DNA of 61,954 bases, from contig NZ_JACSPV010000023.1 in the NCBI RefSeq assembly GCF_014836955.1, positions 1 through 61,954 on the forward strand, written 5' to 3'. Of the stretch, positions 49,741 to 59,049 are shown one piece after another. This DNA comes from Bacillus norwichensis (GTDB lineage: Bacteria > Bacillota > Bacilli > Bacillales > Bacillaceae_C). Each line of letters opens with the position of its first letter. Positions within the stretch are counted from its first letter, which is position 1. The position numbers and the translations under genes are program-made. Under the pieces are notes generated by a model. That model was not told the origin of the DNA and ran no database searches. It worked only from the letters and a program-made list of their open reading frames with translations.

Positions 49741-50760
49741 TTATACATAGAATATAAGAATGACGATAAAGTAAATAACCATTGCAATCAAGCCAACAGG
49801 GACCCCAAATCTTGCCCATTCCCGGCTTGTGATGTTTAATTTGCCCGCAGCAATAATGTTCGGGATATTTCCTGGGATAAGCATTCCTCCACTGATAAGC
49901 AGCCCAAGTAAAATAGAGATGAGAGTAGTATCACTCATTTGAGGACTGATTTCAGCAGCAGCCAATGTCGCATTATCCAAGATAGCGGAAATCATGTTGA
50001 TCCAATATAAGATTTGAGGACTGAGTCCAAGCAAGTACTTTTCGATGAACGGTTCAAACCCCGCCCCGAGTAATGTAAGTCCCATGACGAACAGATACAC
50101 TTTAAAAGCACGGATTAGAATCTCAGGATAGCTTTCGGCTTCAAGGCTAGCGGAGAGACCATCTTCTCTTCTGGCAGGATTGACAATGAACGCTGCTAGA
50201 ATACCAAACAAAGTGACTGCCGGAATGACATCTGGGCCAATTAATTCAAGCAAGTAAAAGAAATCTTCATCCAGCTTGCTAACAGCAATCGTTGATAAAG
50301 GTTCACCAATCGGAGTTAAGGCAGCGCCTAGTCCGATAGAGAAACAGGCAAGAATGACAAGACGGATTTCTGATTTTCTTTCAAGACGCAATACGCTTAC
50401 AATTACAACGAGAACAATTGCCGCAATAATAGCAGTAATTACACTGGAGATCAAACCGAGAACGATTACAACTAGCGCTATAAACAAACGTGATGGGATT
50501 GCACGACTCATTCCCAGAATTCCTTTTTCGATAGAGGATTGGAACCATTTAAATAACAAACCGGCAATGAGAACAGCTAGTGTAATATGTATCGGATCAA
50601 CCAACGCTTTTGTAAAAAGCTCCCCGTCCAACACATGGCTGATCCAAGCAGCTAGGATACCCATAATAAATAAAAAGGCTTCCAAATTCTTTTCTACAGC
50701 ACCGACAGTAAAAGGCAAGAATAAAACTAGAATTAATATAATAGTTAAACCAAGAATCAT
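49741..50760 (-). CDS. DUF1646 family membrane protein
   Basis: A polytopic membrane protein of 339 residues with about ten hydrophobic helices. LGAALTPIGEPLSTIAVSKL near residue 135 and ISAILDNATLAAAEISP near 262, together with GGMLIPGNIPNIIAAGKL near 300, form two related re-entrant-type motifs like those of the ion transporter superfamily (NhaD/arsenite permease-like), to which DUF1646 belongs. Probably a cation or anion transporter; substrate unknown. ATG 50760 is chosen because AAAAGGA ends 9 nt before it; the frame is open 11 codons further. Confidence 0.75.
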   Translation of the reverse strand: MILGLTIILILVLFLPFTVGAVEKNLEAFLFIMGILAAWISHVLDGELFTKALVDPIHITLAVLIAGLLFKWFQSSIEKGILGMSRAIPSRLFIALVVIVLGLISSVITAIIAAIVLVVIVSVLRLERKSEIRLVILACFSIGLGAALTPIGEPLSTIAVSKLDEDFFYLLELIGPDVIPAVTLFGILAAFIVNPARREDGLSASLEAESYPEILIRAFKVYLFVMGLTLLGAGFEPFIEKYLLGLSPQILYWINMISAILDNATLAAAEISPQMSDTTLISILLGLLISGGMLIPGNIPNIIAAGKLNITSREWARFGVPVGLIAMVIYFIVILIFYV

Positions 50761-50793
50761 AACCCCATATCCTTTTCTATATAATTTCAACAC

Positions 50794-51138
50794 TATTTAT
50801 TATATATGAAAGGGGATAAAGAAGAAAGTAGGATAATTTTAACGATGGAGGGCTTAAAAGGAAGAAAGGAAGCTAAGTGTTTTTTGAAGAAGATAAAGGT
50901 GGAAGGCAGGTGCCCCCACTTTTCACATTTACTTGCTAGTAATCTATCAACTGGTAGAGGCCTTTCTTCGATAAGTTGACATCATCTGGCTGGAGGCGCA
51001 CAGGGCGATCCCACTTTTCACTAAATGGCAATTCATTAGAAAAAACAGATCATTTTCATTCAACCCAAACGTAAAATAAATCAGGCGCATCTTATGGAAT
51101 TCTATTTTAATATCTTTGCAGTAAGGTGGTGGGTAGCT
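50794..51138. other. Intergenic region with degenerate Bacillus repeat
   Basis: GTGCCCCCACTTTTCACATT and CTTCGATAAGTTGACATC resemble parts of the GC-rich repeat at 17266-17629. The short minus-strand ORF here lacks a ribosome site. No gene supported. Confidence 0.5.
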
Positions 51139-51324
51139 TATAACTTCATTCAGCAGAAGTCTCCTATTTTTGTAAGTGGGGCGTATTGGTATTACATTCA
51201 TTGGGAAGCAAACTTCGACTGAATAAAGTTAAAGCCTCTGGCTTATTCCATAGATTTTCAGAGGGGATTTATCGAGCGAGAGCTCAATGACATCTGGGCG
51301 CAAATACGCCAAGGTGAATTTGAT
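51139..51324 (+). repeat. Structured intergenic repeat, copy D
   Basis: TATAACTTCATTCAGCAGAA starts it; CTGAATAAAGTTAAAGCC is the internal partner, ATAGATTTTCAGAGGGG the core, and AAATACGCCAAGGTGAATTT the end. It lies downstream of the AAA ATPase gene, opposite to that gene's direction. Confidence 0.85.
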
Positions 51325-51409
51325 TTTACATGTTTTTCCACATGCTTATATGAGTATATTTGCTACTTTCTTTCCTATCCTCCAACATTGGAAAAATGTA
51401 TGACTACAT

Positions 51410-52165
51410 TTATTGATTAAATAAATGAAAAAGCATACGTTCTTTATCATCGAAAAACTGCTTCATAATGCGAAAGTGTTCAGTGTTTTCAAGTGTCGTT
51501 TTTCTAATCCCATCTCTTGTGAACTCATACAATAAAGCATTAGGATACGCCATGATAATGGGAGAATGCGTGGCAATAATGAACTGGGAAGCTTGATCAA
51601 CAAGTTCATTGATTCGAGACAGCATTGATAATTGTCTTAGAGGCGATAATGCAGCCTCAGGTTCATCCATAATATAAAGTCCATTCCCTTTAAAGCGATT
51701 TGTGAAAGCAGCAAAGAATGACTCTCCATGTGATTGTTCATGAAGGGAAACTCCTCCAAACTGATCAATGATACGTGGACCACACGGTTCACTGTCAAGT
51801 TCTTCAATATTTGTTGCCACATTATAGAACGATTCCGCCCGAAAGAAGAAACCGTCTTTTGGTTTTAGCACGCCTTTTATCAACCGAAGGTACTGCTCCA
51901 ATTCTGAATGTGAATCGTGAGTTGAAAAATTGAAATTAAAAGAGCCGCCCTCAGGATTGAATCCAGCAGAGATGGCAATAGCTTCAATTAAAGTTGATTT
52001 TCCCATTCCATTTTCACCAACAATATAAGTTACTTGAGGATGCAGGGTAAGTTCTGTGAGTGATTCGATTGCTGGGAGGCAAAACGGATATTCAGTTTTT
52101 GATGGCATGTCATTATTCAATAACTTGATTCTCTTTATATATTGATTGGATTTATTCAACTTCAT
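51410..52165 (-). CDS. AAA-family ATPase (ABC/OLD-like, stand-alone)
   Basis: A soluble ATPase of 251 residues: Walker A VTYIVGENGMGKSTLIEAI near residue 44, an ABC-type signature region LHEQSHGESFFAAF near 145, Walker B GLYIMDEPEAALSP near 165 and the switch His in FIIATHSPIIMAYP near 203. This is the AAA_21-like group of single-domain ATPases widespread in bacteria, of uncertain function (DNA or defence roles in some relatives). ATG 52165 has TTGGAG 9 nt upstream; the open frame extends 11 codons further. No partner nuclease or protease gene stands next to it, so a two-gene defence system is not supported. Confidence 0.75.
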   Translation of the reverse strand: MKLNKSNQYIKRIKLLNNDMPSKTEYPFCLPAIESLTELTLHPQVTYIVGENGMGKSTLIEAIAISAGFNPEGGSFNFNFSTHDSHSELEQYLRLIKGVLKPKDGFFFRAESFYNVATNIEELDSEPCGPRIIDQFGGVSLHEQSHGESFFAAFTNRFKGNGLYIMDEPEAALSPLRQLSMLSRINELVDQASQFIIATHSPIIMAYPNALLYEFTRDGIRKTTLENTEHFRIMKQFFDDKERMLFHLFNQ

Positions 52166-52327
52166 TATTATCCGCTCCAAAATCATTGTTTTTATCATCT
52201 TACCTTATACTCCATGAAAAGAAAAAATTTGATAGGAAAATTTCTTAAGATTATTTCCCTGGCAATAATCGACAACAAAAAGCTTATCAAGTCGAGAGAA
52301 ATCGACATGTAGAATATTTTAATAGAG

Positions 52328-53263
52328 GTGAGGAAGCTGGAAATACAAAAGGTTAAGAAGCTTAGGAAAAATGATATCGTCGGATTGACCGCACCAGCAG
52401 GTCCAGTCAGTCAAGAAAAGTTGAAAAAGGCAATCGCAGCTGTGGAAGAATTGGGTTTTACTGTAATGGTAGGAGAAACATGCAGTTTGAATTATAAGGG
52501 ATATTTAGCAGGAACACCTCAAAAACGTGCTTCAGAATTAAACGAAATGTTTTTTAATCAGGAGATAAAGGCAGTTTTTTGCTTGCGAGGTGGTTATGGA
52601 GCGCCCCAAATTTTGCCACTTCTTGATCGTGAATTAATTAAGAACAACCCAAAACTTTTTGTTGGATATAGTGATATCACTGCATTGCATAACTACCTTC
52701 AACAGCAATGTGGGATTCCAACAATTCATGGACCAATGCCCGCATCAGATTTAATTGATGCGGATTCTTTTACTAAAGAGAACCTTTATCAGATGTTAAT
52801 CGGTCCTACTTCCATGAGGACAGTGTATAATCCCGCTGGTGAAAGGATGGAAGGAATTGTTTCTGGAAGGGCTAGCGGAATGCTCACAGGGGGAAATTTG
52901 ACCCTTATCACTGCTTTAATGGGAACCCCTTATGAAATAGCTACAAAAGGAAAAATTTTATTTCTCGAAGAAATAAATGAGGAGCTCTATAAGCTGGATA
53001 GGATGATAACACAGCTTGCTTTAGGAGGGAAAATTTCCGAAGCGGAAGGAATTGTCTTAGGAACTTGGACTGGGTGCCATTTTGATTCACATTTTCTCAT
53101 TAAAGACGTATTCAAAGAAATCCTCGAACCGTTCGGAAAGCCGGTATTGTTCAATTTAAGAGCAGGACATTGTAATCCAATGGTTTCCCTGCCGTTAGGT
53201 GCTTTTGTTGAAATTGATACTGACAGAGAAGAGTTTGTCATTAAAGAGGGAATTACACAGTAG
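52328..53263 (+). CDS. ldcA: LD-carboxypeptidase (S66 family)
   Basis: A serine peptidase of about 308-311 residues, LdcA/MccF/YkfA type, cleaving the L,D-bond between meso-Dap and D-Ala in muropeptides. Oxyanion loop CLRGGYGAPQILPLLD near residue 85, catalytic Ser in VGYSDITALHNYL (about 116), Glu in ILFLEEINEELYKLD (about 220) and His in LRAGHCNPMVSLP (about 288). No signal peptide, so it works on recycled cell-wall peptides in the cytosol. GTG 52328 overlaps the ribosome site; CTG 52337 lies 9 nt after GAGG and may be the true start. Confidence 0.9.
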   Translation: MRKLEIQKVKKLRKNDIVGLTAPAGPVSQEKLKKAIAAVEELGFTVMVGETCSLNYKGYLAGTPQKRASELNEMFFNQEIKAVFCLRGGYGAPQILPLLDRELIKNNPKLFVGYSDITALHNYLQQQCGIPTIHGPMPASDLIDADSFTKENLYQMLIGPTSMRTVYNPAGERMEGIVSGRASGMLTGGNLTLITALMGTPYEIATKGKILFLEEINEELYKLDRMITQLALGGKISEAEGIVLGTWTGCHFDSHFLIKDVFKEILEPFGKPVLFNLRAGHCNPMVSLPLGAFVEIDTDREEFVIKEGITQ

Positions 53264-53358
53264 GCAGAGTTCTTGCCATACGATATTTTCCAGTATAAGA
53301 TATGGATAATTTCTTAATTTTCACTAATATCTTGATGGGTTAGGAGCAGGCAGGACCA

Positions 53359-54948
53359 ATGACGACAACAAACTTGGTGATATTGCAGACAAGCGATGTT
53401 CATGGAAATATTTTTCCGATTCATTACGGAACCAATGCCTATACTGACGTTGGGTTAGGAAAGATTTCGACTCTTGTGAAAGAGGAACGGAGACAACATA
53501 ATAATGTGCTACTAATTGATAATGGCGATCTCATTCAGGGAACGCCGCTGACTTATAATTATGTTCGGTCAGATGAGTATAAACATCTTCCGAACCCTAT
53601 GGTGGCAGTATTAAACGAAATGAATTATGATGCCGGGGTGTTTGGGAACCATGAGTTCAATTATGGGTTGGAAAATTTAAAGGCTGCTGTAAAACAAGCA
53701 AGATACCCTTGGCTGTCAGCTAATATCATAAGCGAATCTGATCGGAAACCGTATTTTGGAAATCCCTATATGATAAAAAAATTTGCTGATGATCTGAAGG
53801 TTGCTGTATTAGGATTAACAACTCCTTATATCCCCTATTGGGAAAAACCAGAAAATATTGTGGGGTTGCAATTTGATGATCCTGTGAAAACAGCGAAAAA
53901 GTGGCTGCCGTTTTTAAAAGAAGAAGAGCAGGCTGATATTGTCGTTGTGTCATATCATGGTGGTTTTGAAAGGGATCTGGACACAGGCGAGCCAATTGAA
54001 AAAATTACCAGGGAAAATCAAGGCTATCGACTATGTATGGAGGTACCGGGGATTGATGTCCTTTTAACCGGCCATCAACACCGACAAATTTATGGGAAAG
54101 CGTTGAATGAAGTAATTGTCCTACAGTCGGGCAGTTCAGGTTCCTTTCTTGGGAAAGCTGTTTTGAACCTTGAAAAGGCTGGAGGGAAATGGAAGGTAAT
54201 CAGCAGAAGTTCTGAGCTGTTATCTGTTAAAGGTGTGCCGGAGGATCTGTCTCTGCTAGATAAGGCAGAAATATACGAAAGGCATACACAGGCATGGCTG
54301 GATCAGCCAATTGGCAAAATAGAAGGGAATATGCTGGTGGAAGATGCGCAGCAAATCCGGATGAAAGATAATGCTCTTATCGAATTTATTAACAAGGTAC
54401 AAATGGATGCTGCAGGAGTGGATATTTCAACCACAGCTTTGTTTGACAACGAATCTTCAGGCTTCCCAACTAATGTGACGATGCGTGATGTCGTTTCTAA
54501 CTATATATATCCAAATACATTGAAAGTTGTCCGTATTTCGGGTGAAGATATAAGAGAAGCTTTAGAGAGATCTGCTTCTTATTTCATGCCATATAACGGG
54601 AAAGCAATAGAAGTGAGCCCGGCATTCACCACGCCAAAGCCCCAACATTATAATTATGATATGTGGGAAGGAATCGAGTATATTATCGATATTTCCAAGC
54701 CTGAAGGAGAAAGAGTGGTTAAACTTAAGTATCAAGGAGCACCTGTTCAGCCTGATCAATCATATGACGTGGTTATGAGCAATTACCGGGCAGGGGGCGG
54801 TGGGCAATATTTCATGTACCAAGGAAAACCTGTCTTAAAAGAAATACAAATTGATATGTCTGAGCTGATTTCCAATTATTTCCTCAGGGAAAAGACAGTA
54901 AAGGCGACGGTGAATGGCAATTGGAAAGTTATTTATGATTCGAACTGA
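53359..54948 (+). CDS. Bifunctional metallophosphatase / 5'-nucleotidase family protein
   Basis: A two-domain enzyme of 529 residues without signal peptide. The N-terminal calcineurin-like domain has LQTSDVHGNIFPIHYG, LIDNGDLIQGTPL, GVFGNHEFNYGLENL and LLTGHQHRQIYGKAL, the metal-ligand set of UshA/YfkN proteins. The C-terminal nucleotidase domain starts near 320 and has FDNESSGFPTNVTMRDV and MSNYRAGGGGQYFMYQG. Expected activity: 2',3'-cyclic nucleotide phosphodiesterase and 3'/5'-nucleotidase. Most relatives are exported, so the lack of a signal peptide is notable. ATG 53359 follows TAGGAGCAGGCAGGACCA. Its last 20 nt overlap the convergent yihY-like gene. Confidence 0.88.
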   Translation: MTTTNLVILQTSDVHGNIFPIHYGTNAYTDVGLGKISTLVKEERRQHNNVLLIDNGDLIQGTPLTYNYVRSDEYKHLPNPMVAVLNEMNYDAGVFGNHEFNYGLENLKAAVKQARYPWLSANIISESDRKPYFGNPYMIKKFADDLKVAVLGLTTPYIPYWEKPENIVGLQFDDPVKTAKKWLPFLKEEEQADIVVVSYHGGFERDLDTGEPIEKITRENQGYRLCMEVPGIDVLLTGHQHRQIYGKALNEVIVLQSGSSGSFLGKAVLNLEKAGGKWKVISRSSELLSVKGVPEDLSLLDKAEIYERHTQAWLDQPIGKIEGNMLVEDAQQIRMKDNALIEFINKVQMDAAGVDISTTALFDNESSGFPTNVTMRDVVSNYIYPNTLKVVRISGEDIREALERSASYFMPYNGKAIEVSPAFTTPKPQHYNYDMWEGIEYIIDISKPEGERVVKLKYQGAPVQPDQSYDVVMSNYRAGGGGQYFMYQGKPVLKEIQIDMSELISNYFLREKTVKATVNGNWKVIYDSN

Positions 54949-55738
54949 AAAAAGAAGCATTGATCAATCCTCCAGTGAGGAGTACGGCCGCGGTCAAATA
55001 AAACCAGATCATCAGTACAATGATGCTGCCGAGTTGCCCATAGAGCTGGGAATAGTTGATATAAGACACATAATAAGAAAATCCAATTGAAGTGGCTTGC
55101 CAGCCGACTGTTGCAAAGACAGCTCCTGGAAGAACCGAGGAAAATGGGATTTTTCCACTGGGCACCAGCCTATAAACAAGAAGAAAGAAGAAAAATAAAT
55201 AAATGGTGCCAATTCCCCATTTGATCAAGAACCAAGATTCATAAAAGACGGAAGGCATGTCTAGGTGAGTCGATAAAAAAACCTTTTCGACCTCTTCTCC
55301 AATTGGGACAAGAAGAGAAATACTCAGAGTACTCGTCAGGATAGCTGTTAAAAACAGATCTTTGCCCAACGCTAGGAAAAAACCTTCTTTTCTAATAATG
55401 CCATAGGCATCATTCATCGCTCGGACAAGTGATTGGACAGCCATGGATGAAATCCAGAAGGAAGCAATCAAACTGAAAGAGGCGAGCTTTGTCCTTTGTC
55501 GATCAAAGATAAGGATGACATTGTTCTCAATGAGTGCGAAGCTTCCTTTTGGCGCAAATTGCTCGATGGTGGACAGTATATCTGTGGAATGAATAGGAAA
55601 AAAGCTTAGTAAAGAAAGAACAAAGATGAGGAAAGGGAAGATGGATAACATAAAAAAGTAAGCCATTTGAGCAGATTGGTCATGGAACCGTTCTGCAAAG
55701 AAACGCTTAAAAATTTCTAAAATGAACCTCATTTCCAT
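54929..55738 (-). CDS. yfkH: YihY/virulence factor BrkB family membrane protein (YfkH-like)
   Basis: An inner-membrane protein of 269 residues with six helices. MAYFFMLSIFPFLIFVLSLL near residue 25 and FSLIASFWISSMAVQSLVRA near 86 lead to NDAYGIIRKEGFFLALGKD, then SSVLPGAVFATVGWQATS and SIIVLMIWFYLTAAVLLTGG, the standard YihY signature. Function not established (not RNase BN, despite old names). On the minus strand GGGAGGATGGAA surrounds the start. Convergent with the nucleotidase gene, with overlapping 3' ends and no terminator between them. Confidence 0.9.
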   Translation of the reverse strand: MEMRFILEIFKRFFAERFHDQSAQMAYFFMLSIFPFLIFVLSLLSFFPIHSTDILSTIEQFAPKGSFALIENNVILIFDRQRTKLASFSLIASFWISSMAVQSLVRAMNDAYGIIRKEGFFLALGKDLFLTAILTSTLSISLLVPIGEEVEKVFLSTHLDMPSVFYESWFLIKWGIGTIYLFFFFLLVYRLVPSGKIPFSSVLPGAVFATVGWQATSIGFSYYVSYINYSQLYGQLGSIIVLMIWFYLTAAVLLTGGLINASFFSSNHK

Positions 55739-56163
55739 CCTCCCTTAAAGTAGCTACGTTCTACCTTATATTATTCCCGTACAATTAAAATTAATTTCAA
55801 ATGTAGTGACAATGGTTCGTTCCACTTTTGTCAGGGCAGATTCTTTTCAAAAATTTAGAAGCCTAAGTGAACAAACTCCATTATCTATTTCTAAGCCTTG
55901 CGTTCTTACCAAATCTTCTCTAAGACCTTGTCTCTAAAATTATTCATGCGAAAGGATAATGACGCGATTTCCGAAAGAATTTGTTAAATTGTCGGCTCCA
56001 CCTCTCTCTAATTTTCAGTTTAAGGGTATTTTTATAGACGACAATCGCTTTCCAGCTATTATATTTTCTTTCATATCCTCCATTTTTCATGTAAAATTGG
56101 TGCGTTACTGTCGTAATAAGTATTTTACTTTTAGAGATTTTAAAATAGATGGGATAGATTAGA
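55739..56163. other. Intergenic region before the MFS gene
   Basis: AT-rich; no gene, riboswitch or clear repeat recognised. The minus-strand ORF crossing 55944-56642 is the reverse of the MFS gene. Confidence 0.5.
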
Positions 56164-57387
56164 ATGGAATTCCAAGTGTCGTCCAAAAACTGGACAACGG
56201 CCCAAAAATTTTTTCTTATTGCTGGAATAGTATTTATTGCTTTTAATTTGCGCCCCGCCATCACTTCGGTTGGTCCGCTCGTCAGTCTGATCCGAAATGA
56301 TTTGGAGCTTTCCAATGGACTGGCTGGTTTCCTAACGACTCTTCCGCTAATTGCTTTTGCGGTTTTATCTCCTTTTGCTCCAAAAATTGGACAGAGAATT
56401 GGAAACGAAATGACCATTCTTTTAGGAGTCGCTTTGATTGGCATTGGCATTGTCATCCGCTCCTCAGGAAGTGTTCCCCTTTTGTTTATTGGAACGGTTC
56501 TGGCCGGAGTCGGGATAGCGGTAGGAAATGTACTGCTCCCGGGAATTGTTAAGATGAAATTCCCTAATAGAGCAACCCTAATGACAGCAGTATACTCGAC
56601 GTCGCTTGGTGTATCAGCGGCTATTGCATCAGGAATCAGCATTCCCTTAGTTGAAAACTTTGGATGGGGTTGGGAAGACTCCCTTATGACGTGGGCTTAT
56701 CTGGCTTTAGTTGCATTTCTTATTTGGGCTCCACAGCTTAGAAAATCCAAAGTATCCGAAGGTAAAGTAAAGATTATTAAATACGGAAATTCTCTTCTGA
56801 AATCTCCACTTGCATGGCAAGTTGCATTTTTTATGGGATTGCAGTCTTTTATTTTTTACTGTTTGATCTCATGGCTGCCAGAAATTTTATATAGTCACGG
56901 ATTTAGTCGATCTTTATCAGGCTGGCTGCTGTCCGTTGTACAGTTTGCTGGTCTGCCGGCTTCCTTCATCATTCCTGTTGTTGCAGGAAAAATGAACAAT
57001 CAAAGGGGACTTGTATTGGGATTGGGAGCTGTCTACCTCATTTCTTTTACAGGATTACTATTTGGGAGTGGGCCCCTTATCTATTTATCAGTAGTTATGG
57101 TCGGGATAGCTCAAGGTGCCGGTTTCAGTCTGGCTTTGACGTTCCTCGTATTGAGGGCCAGAGATGTGATGGCTGCTTCCCGCTTGTCGGGAATGGCCCA
57201 ATCTCTTGGGTATTTTCTGGCTGCTGTCGGCCCTACATTAATCGGTTACGAATTTGATCATACTCATTCATGGTTTCTGCCGATTTTGACCCTTATGATT
57301 GTTGCTATTTTTATGACTGTTTCAGGCTTTGGGGCAGGAAGAAACAAATATGTGCTAGAGGAGAAGAGTCAAAAAGCCACCAGCTAA
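56164..57387 (+). CDS. yycB: MFS transporter, CynX/NimT family (YycB-like)
   Basis: A 12-helix transporter of 407 residues. AFNLRPAITSVGPLVSLI in helix 1, a loop motif APKIGQRIGNEMTILLG between helices 2 and 3, VGIAVGNVLLPGIVKMKFP in helices 4-5, and SRLSGMAQSLGYFLAAVGPT near helix 11 match the CynX/NimT group (cyanate, 2-nitroimidazole and related compounds); substrate unknown. B. subtilis YycB is nearly the same length. ATG 56164 with GATGGGATAG upstream. Stands alone. Confidence 0.9.
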   Translation: MEFQVSSKNWTTAQKFFLIAGIVFIAFNLRPAITSVGPLVSLIRNDLELSNGLAGFLTTLPLIAFAVLSPFAPKIGQRIGNEMTILLGVALIGIGIVIRSSGSVPLLFIGTVLAGVGIAVGNVLLPGIVKMKFPNRATLMTAVYSTSLGVSAAIASGISIPLVENFGWGWEDSLMTWAYLALVAFLIWAPQLRKSKVSEGKVKIIKYGNSLLKSPLAWQVAFFMGLQSFIFYCLISWLPEILYSHGFSRSLSGWLLSVVQFAGLPASFIIPVVAGKMNNQRGLVLGLGAVYLISFTGLLFGSGPLIYLSVVMVGIAQGAGFSLALTFLVLRARDVMAASRLSGMAQSLGYFLAAVGPTLIGYEFDHTHSWFLPILTLMIVAIFMTVSGFGAGRNKYVLEEKSQKATS

Positions 57388-57496
57388 GTGCGGAACTTCA
57401 CCATGCTTTTATGCAATTTAGGTATGCAGCTGGGAGCTTCTTGTTTCTTGTTGGATAGTATTTGAAGGTGAATACGGTAAAAAAGGAGGTTTTAAA

Positions 57497-57679
57497 ATGA
57501 AAAAGTCGGAAATCGCATATAAAATCGCGGATTTAAAAGCGGATTATGTCAGGCTTCAGCATGATTTGGAAAAGCTTGAATATGTAAAAGGAATATTACA
57601 TCCTCTTGAAAAGCAGCTAATGGAAATTGAAGACGAGCTGAAAATCTTAAATAAAAAGCTTGATGAGATAAGTGATTAA
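57497..57679 (+). CDS. Small coiled-coil protein, SE1832 family
   Basis: A 60-residue, highly charged, all-helical protein: KKSEIAYKIADLKADYVRLQ, HDLEKLEYVKGILHPLEKQ, LMEIEDELKILNKKLDEI, with heptad-like Leu/Ile spacing along its length. The pattern and size match the SE1832 family of small Firmicute proteins of unknown role. AAAAAAGGAGGTTTTAAA gives a very strong ribosome site for ATG 57497, so it is probably abundant. Not evidently in an operon. Confidence 0.8.
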   Translation: MKKSEIAYKIADLKADYVRLQHDLEKLEYVKGILHPLEKQLMEIEDELKILNKKLDEISD

Positions 57680-57777
57680 AGATATCCGCCCAGTTTTCTC
57701 AAAAAAATAAGTACCATCCATTCACCCAAAGCATAGGCTGAATACAAGAATAAAGTAATAGTATTGAGGGTGACAAT

Positions 57778-58872
57778 GTGAGCGGAAATGTCTTGCGTTA
57801 TTTTGCCGGCGGTAATACAGCAAAGGGTTTCAGTCATTTGTATGATTCAAATTTGCGCGGACTGAACCGTGTCTTTATTCTGTCAGGGAAGTCTAGTTTG
57901 GAGAAAAAGATATTAATTCACAAACTGATGAATGAATGTATGGAGAAAAGTGTAAATATCGAGACCCTTCATTCCCCCAATGACCCTGATTCGTTGGAGG
58001 GAATGATTATACGGGAGCTTGGTTTCGGAATTGTGGACGGCGATTTCCCGCGTGAGATAGGTAAGGAATTTGTTGGTGACAGGTGGGAGACGATAGATTT
58101 GGACGTAATGGCCCTTTCTTCCCTGGAAGTTACAGCAAAAAAGAATATCGCACAACTAGAGGTAGAAAGAGATCGTGCTCTAGACAATGCTTATCAAGCA
58201 TACGCGGCGGGGTTGAGGATCCATGATGAATGGGAGAAGCTTTATATTGAGCGAATGGACTTTTTAAAGGCGGATGAAGTGACAAATCGCCTTATTACAA
58301 ACTTGTTTTTACAAGACTCCCCCCGGCAGGATCGAACAACCAGACGCCGGTTTCTCGGTGCAGCAACCCCAAAAGGTCCAGTCGATTTTGTAGATAATAT
58401 TACATCTGGTTTGGAAGCGAGATATTTTTTAAAGGGGCGAGCAGGAACAGGAAAATCCACTGTTTTGAAAAAACTCGTCATGGAAGCCGAAAAAAGAGGC
58501 TATGATTTGGAGATTTATCACTGTGGGTTTGATCCTGCCAGCCTGGATATGGTTATCGTCAGAGAGCTTGGGTGGGCAGTGTTTGACAGCACCCAGCCAC
58601 ATGAGTATTTCCCTTCTCGCAGTGGAGATGAAGTGATTGATATGTATGAATTGGCGGTTGCCCCTGGAACTGATGAATTGTATGCGAATGAAATTGCAGA
58701 AATTGAAGGGCAATACCGGGAACAAATGGATGCTGGAAAGAACTATCTTGCTGAAGCAAAACGCATTAATGATCGGTTAGAATCAATTTATCAGGACAAT
58801 TTAGATGATTCACTGATTGATGAAATCTTTTACGATATTGAAAAAGAAATCAAGCTGCTCATAAAAGACTAG
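57778..58872 (+). CDS. PRK06851-type duplicated P-loop NTPase
   Basis: A cytosolic protein of 364 residues built from two copies of one P-loop domain. The second copy has a full Walker A, LKGRAGTGKSTVLKKL (about residue 220-235). The first has only FILSGKSSLEKKILIHKL (about 33-50), lacking the glycine-rich GxxGxGK. Both halves share phrases: ETLHSPNDPDSLEGMIIREL against EIYHCGFDPASLDMVIVREL. Each half then has a helical insert. This is the family annotated as PRK06851 hypothetical proteins in bacilli; function unknown. GTG 57778 follows GAGGGTGACAAT. Confidence 0.8.
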   Translation: MSGNVLRYFAGGNTAKGFSHLYDSNLRGLNRVFILSGKSSLEKKILIHKLMNECMEKSVNIETLHSPNDPDSLEGMIIRELGFGIVDGDFPREIGKEFVGDRWETIDLDVMALSSLEVTAKKNIAQLEVERDRALDNAYQAYAAGLRIHDEWEKLYIERMDFLKADEVTNRLITNLFLQDSPRQDRTTRRRFLGAATPKGPVDFVDNITSGLEARYFLKGRAGTGKSTVLKKLVMEAEKRGYDLEIYHCGFDPASLDMVIVRELGWAVFDSTQPHEYFPSRSGDEVIDMYELAVAPGTDELYANEIAEIEGQYREQMDAGKNYLAEAKRINDRLESIYQDNLDDSLIDEIFYDIEKEIKLLIKD

Positions 58873-58874
58873 AG

Positions 58875-58903
58875 CCTCTTCGAAAGCCGAAGAGGTTTTT
58901 TCT
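58875..58903 (+). terminator. Terminator of the PRK06851-type gene
   Basis: CCTCTTCG-AAAG-CCGAAGAGG hairpin followed by TTTTTT. Confidence 0.92.
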
Positions 58904-59049
58904 ATTTCAGATAAGGCGATAAGAGAGGCAATTGATTTTTTTGGTTGCCCGACTCGCAATCAGTCTTTGCTTTCACTCTCATGGAAGACCTCTTTATTTT
59001 TCGATGACATAAATGCTGTCCTCTCTAAATAAACATAATATACATTATA

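Noticed and set aside
51410-52165. AAA ATPase as part of a two-gene anti-phage system (Septu/Gabija/PARIS-like)
   Set aside because: No nuclease, TOPRIM or effector gene adjoins; neighbours are a repeat and an LD-carboxypeptidase in the opposite direction.
55944-56642. 232-codon minus-strand ORF
   Set aside because: It overlaps the intact MFS gene on the other strand, which has clear membrane helices and family motifs.
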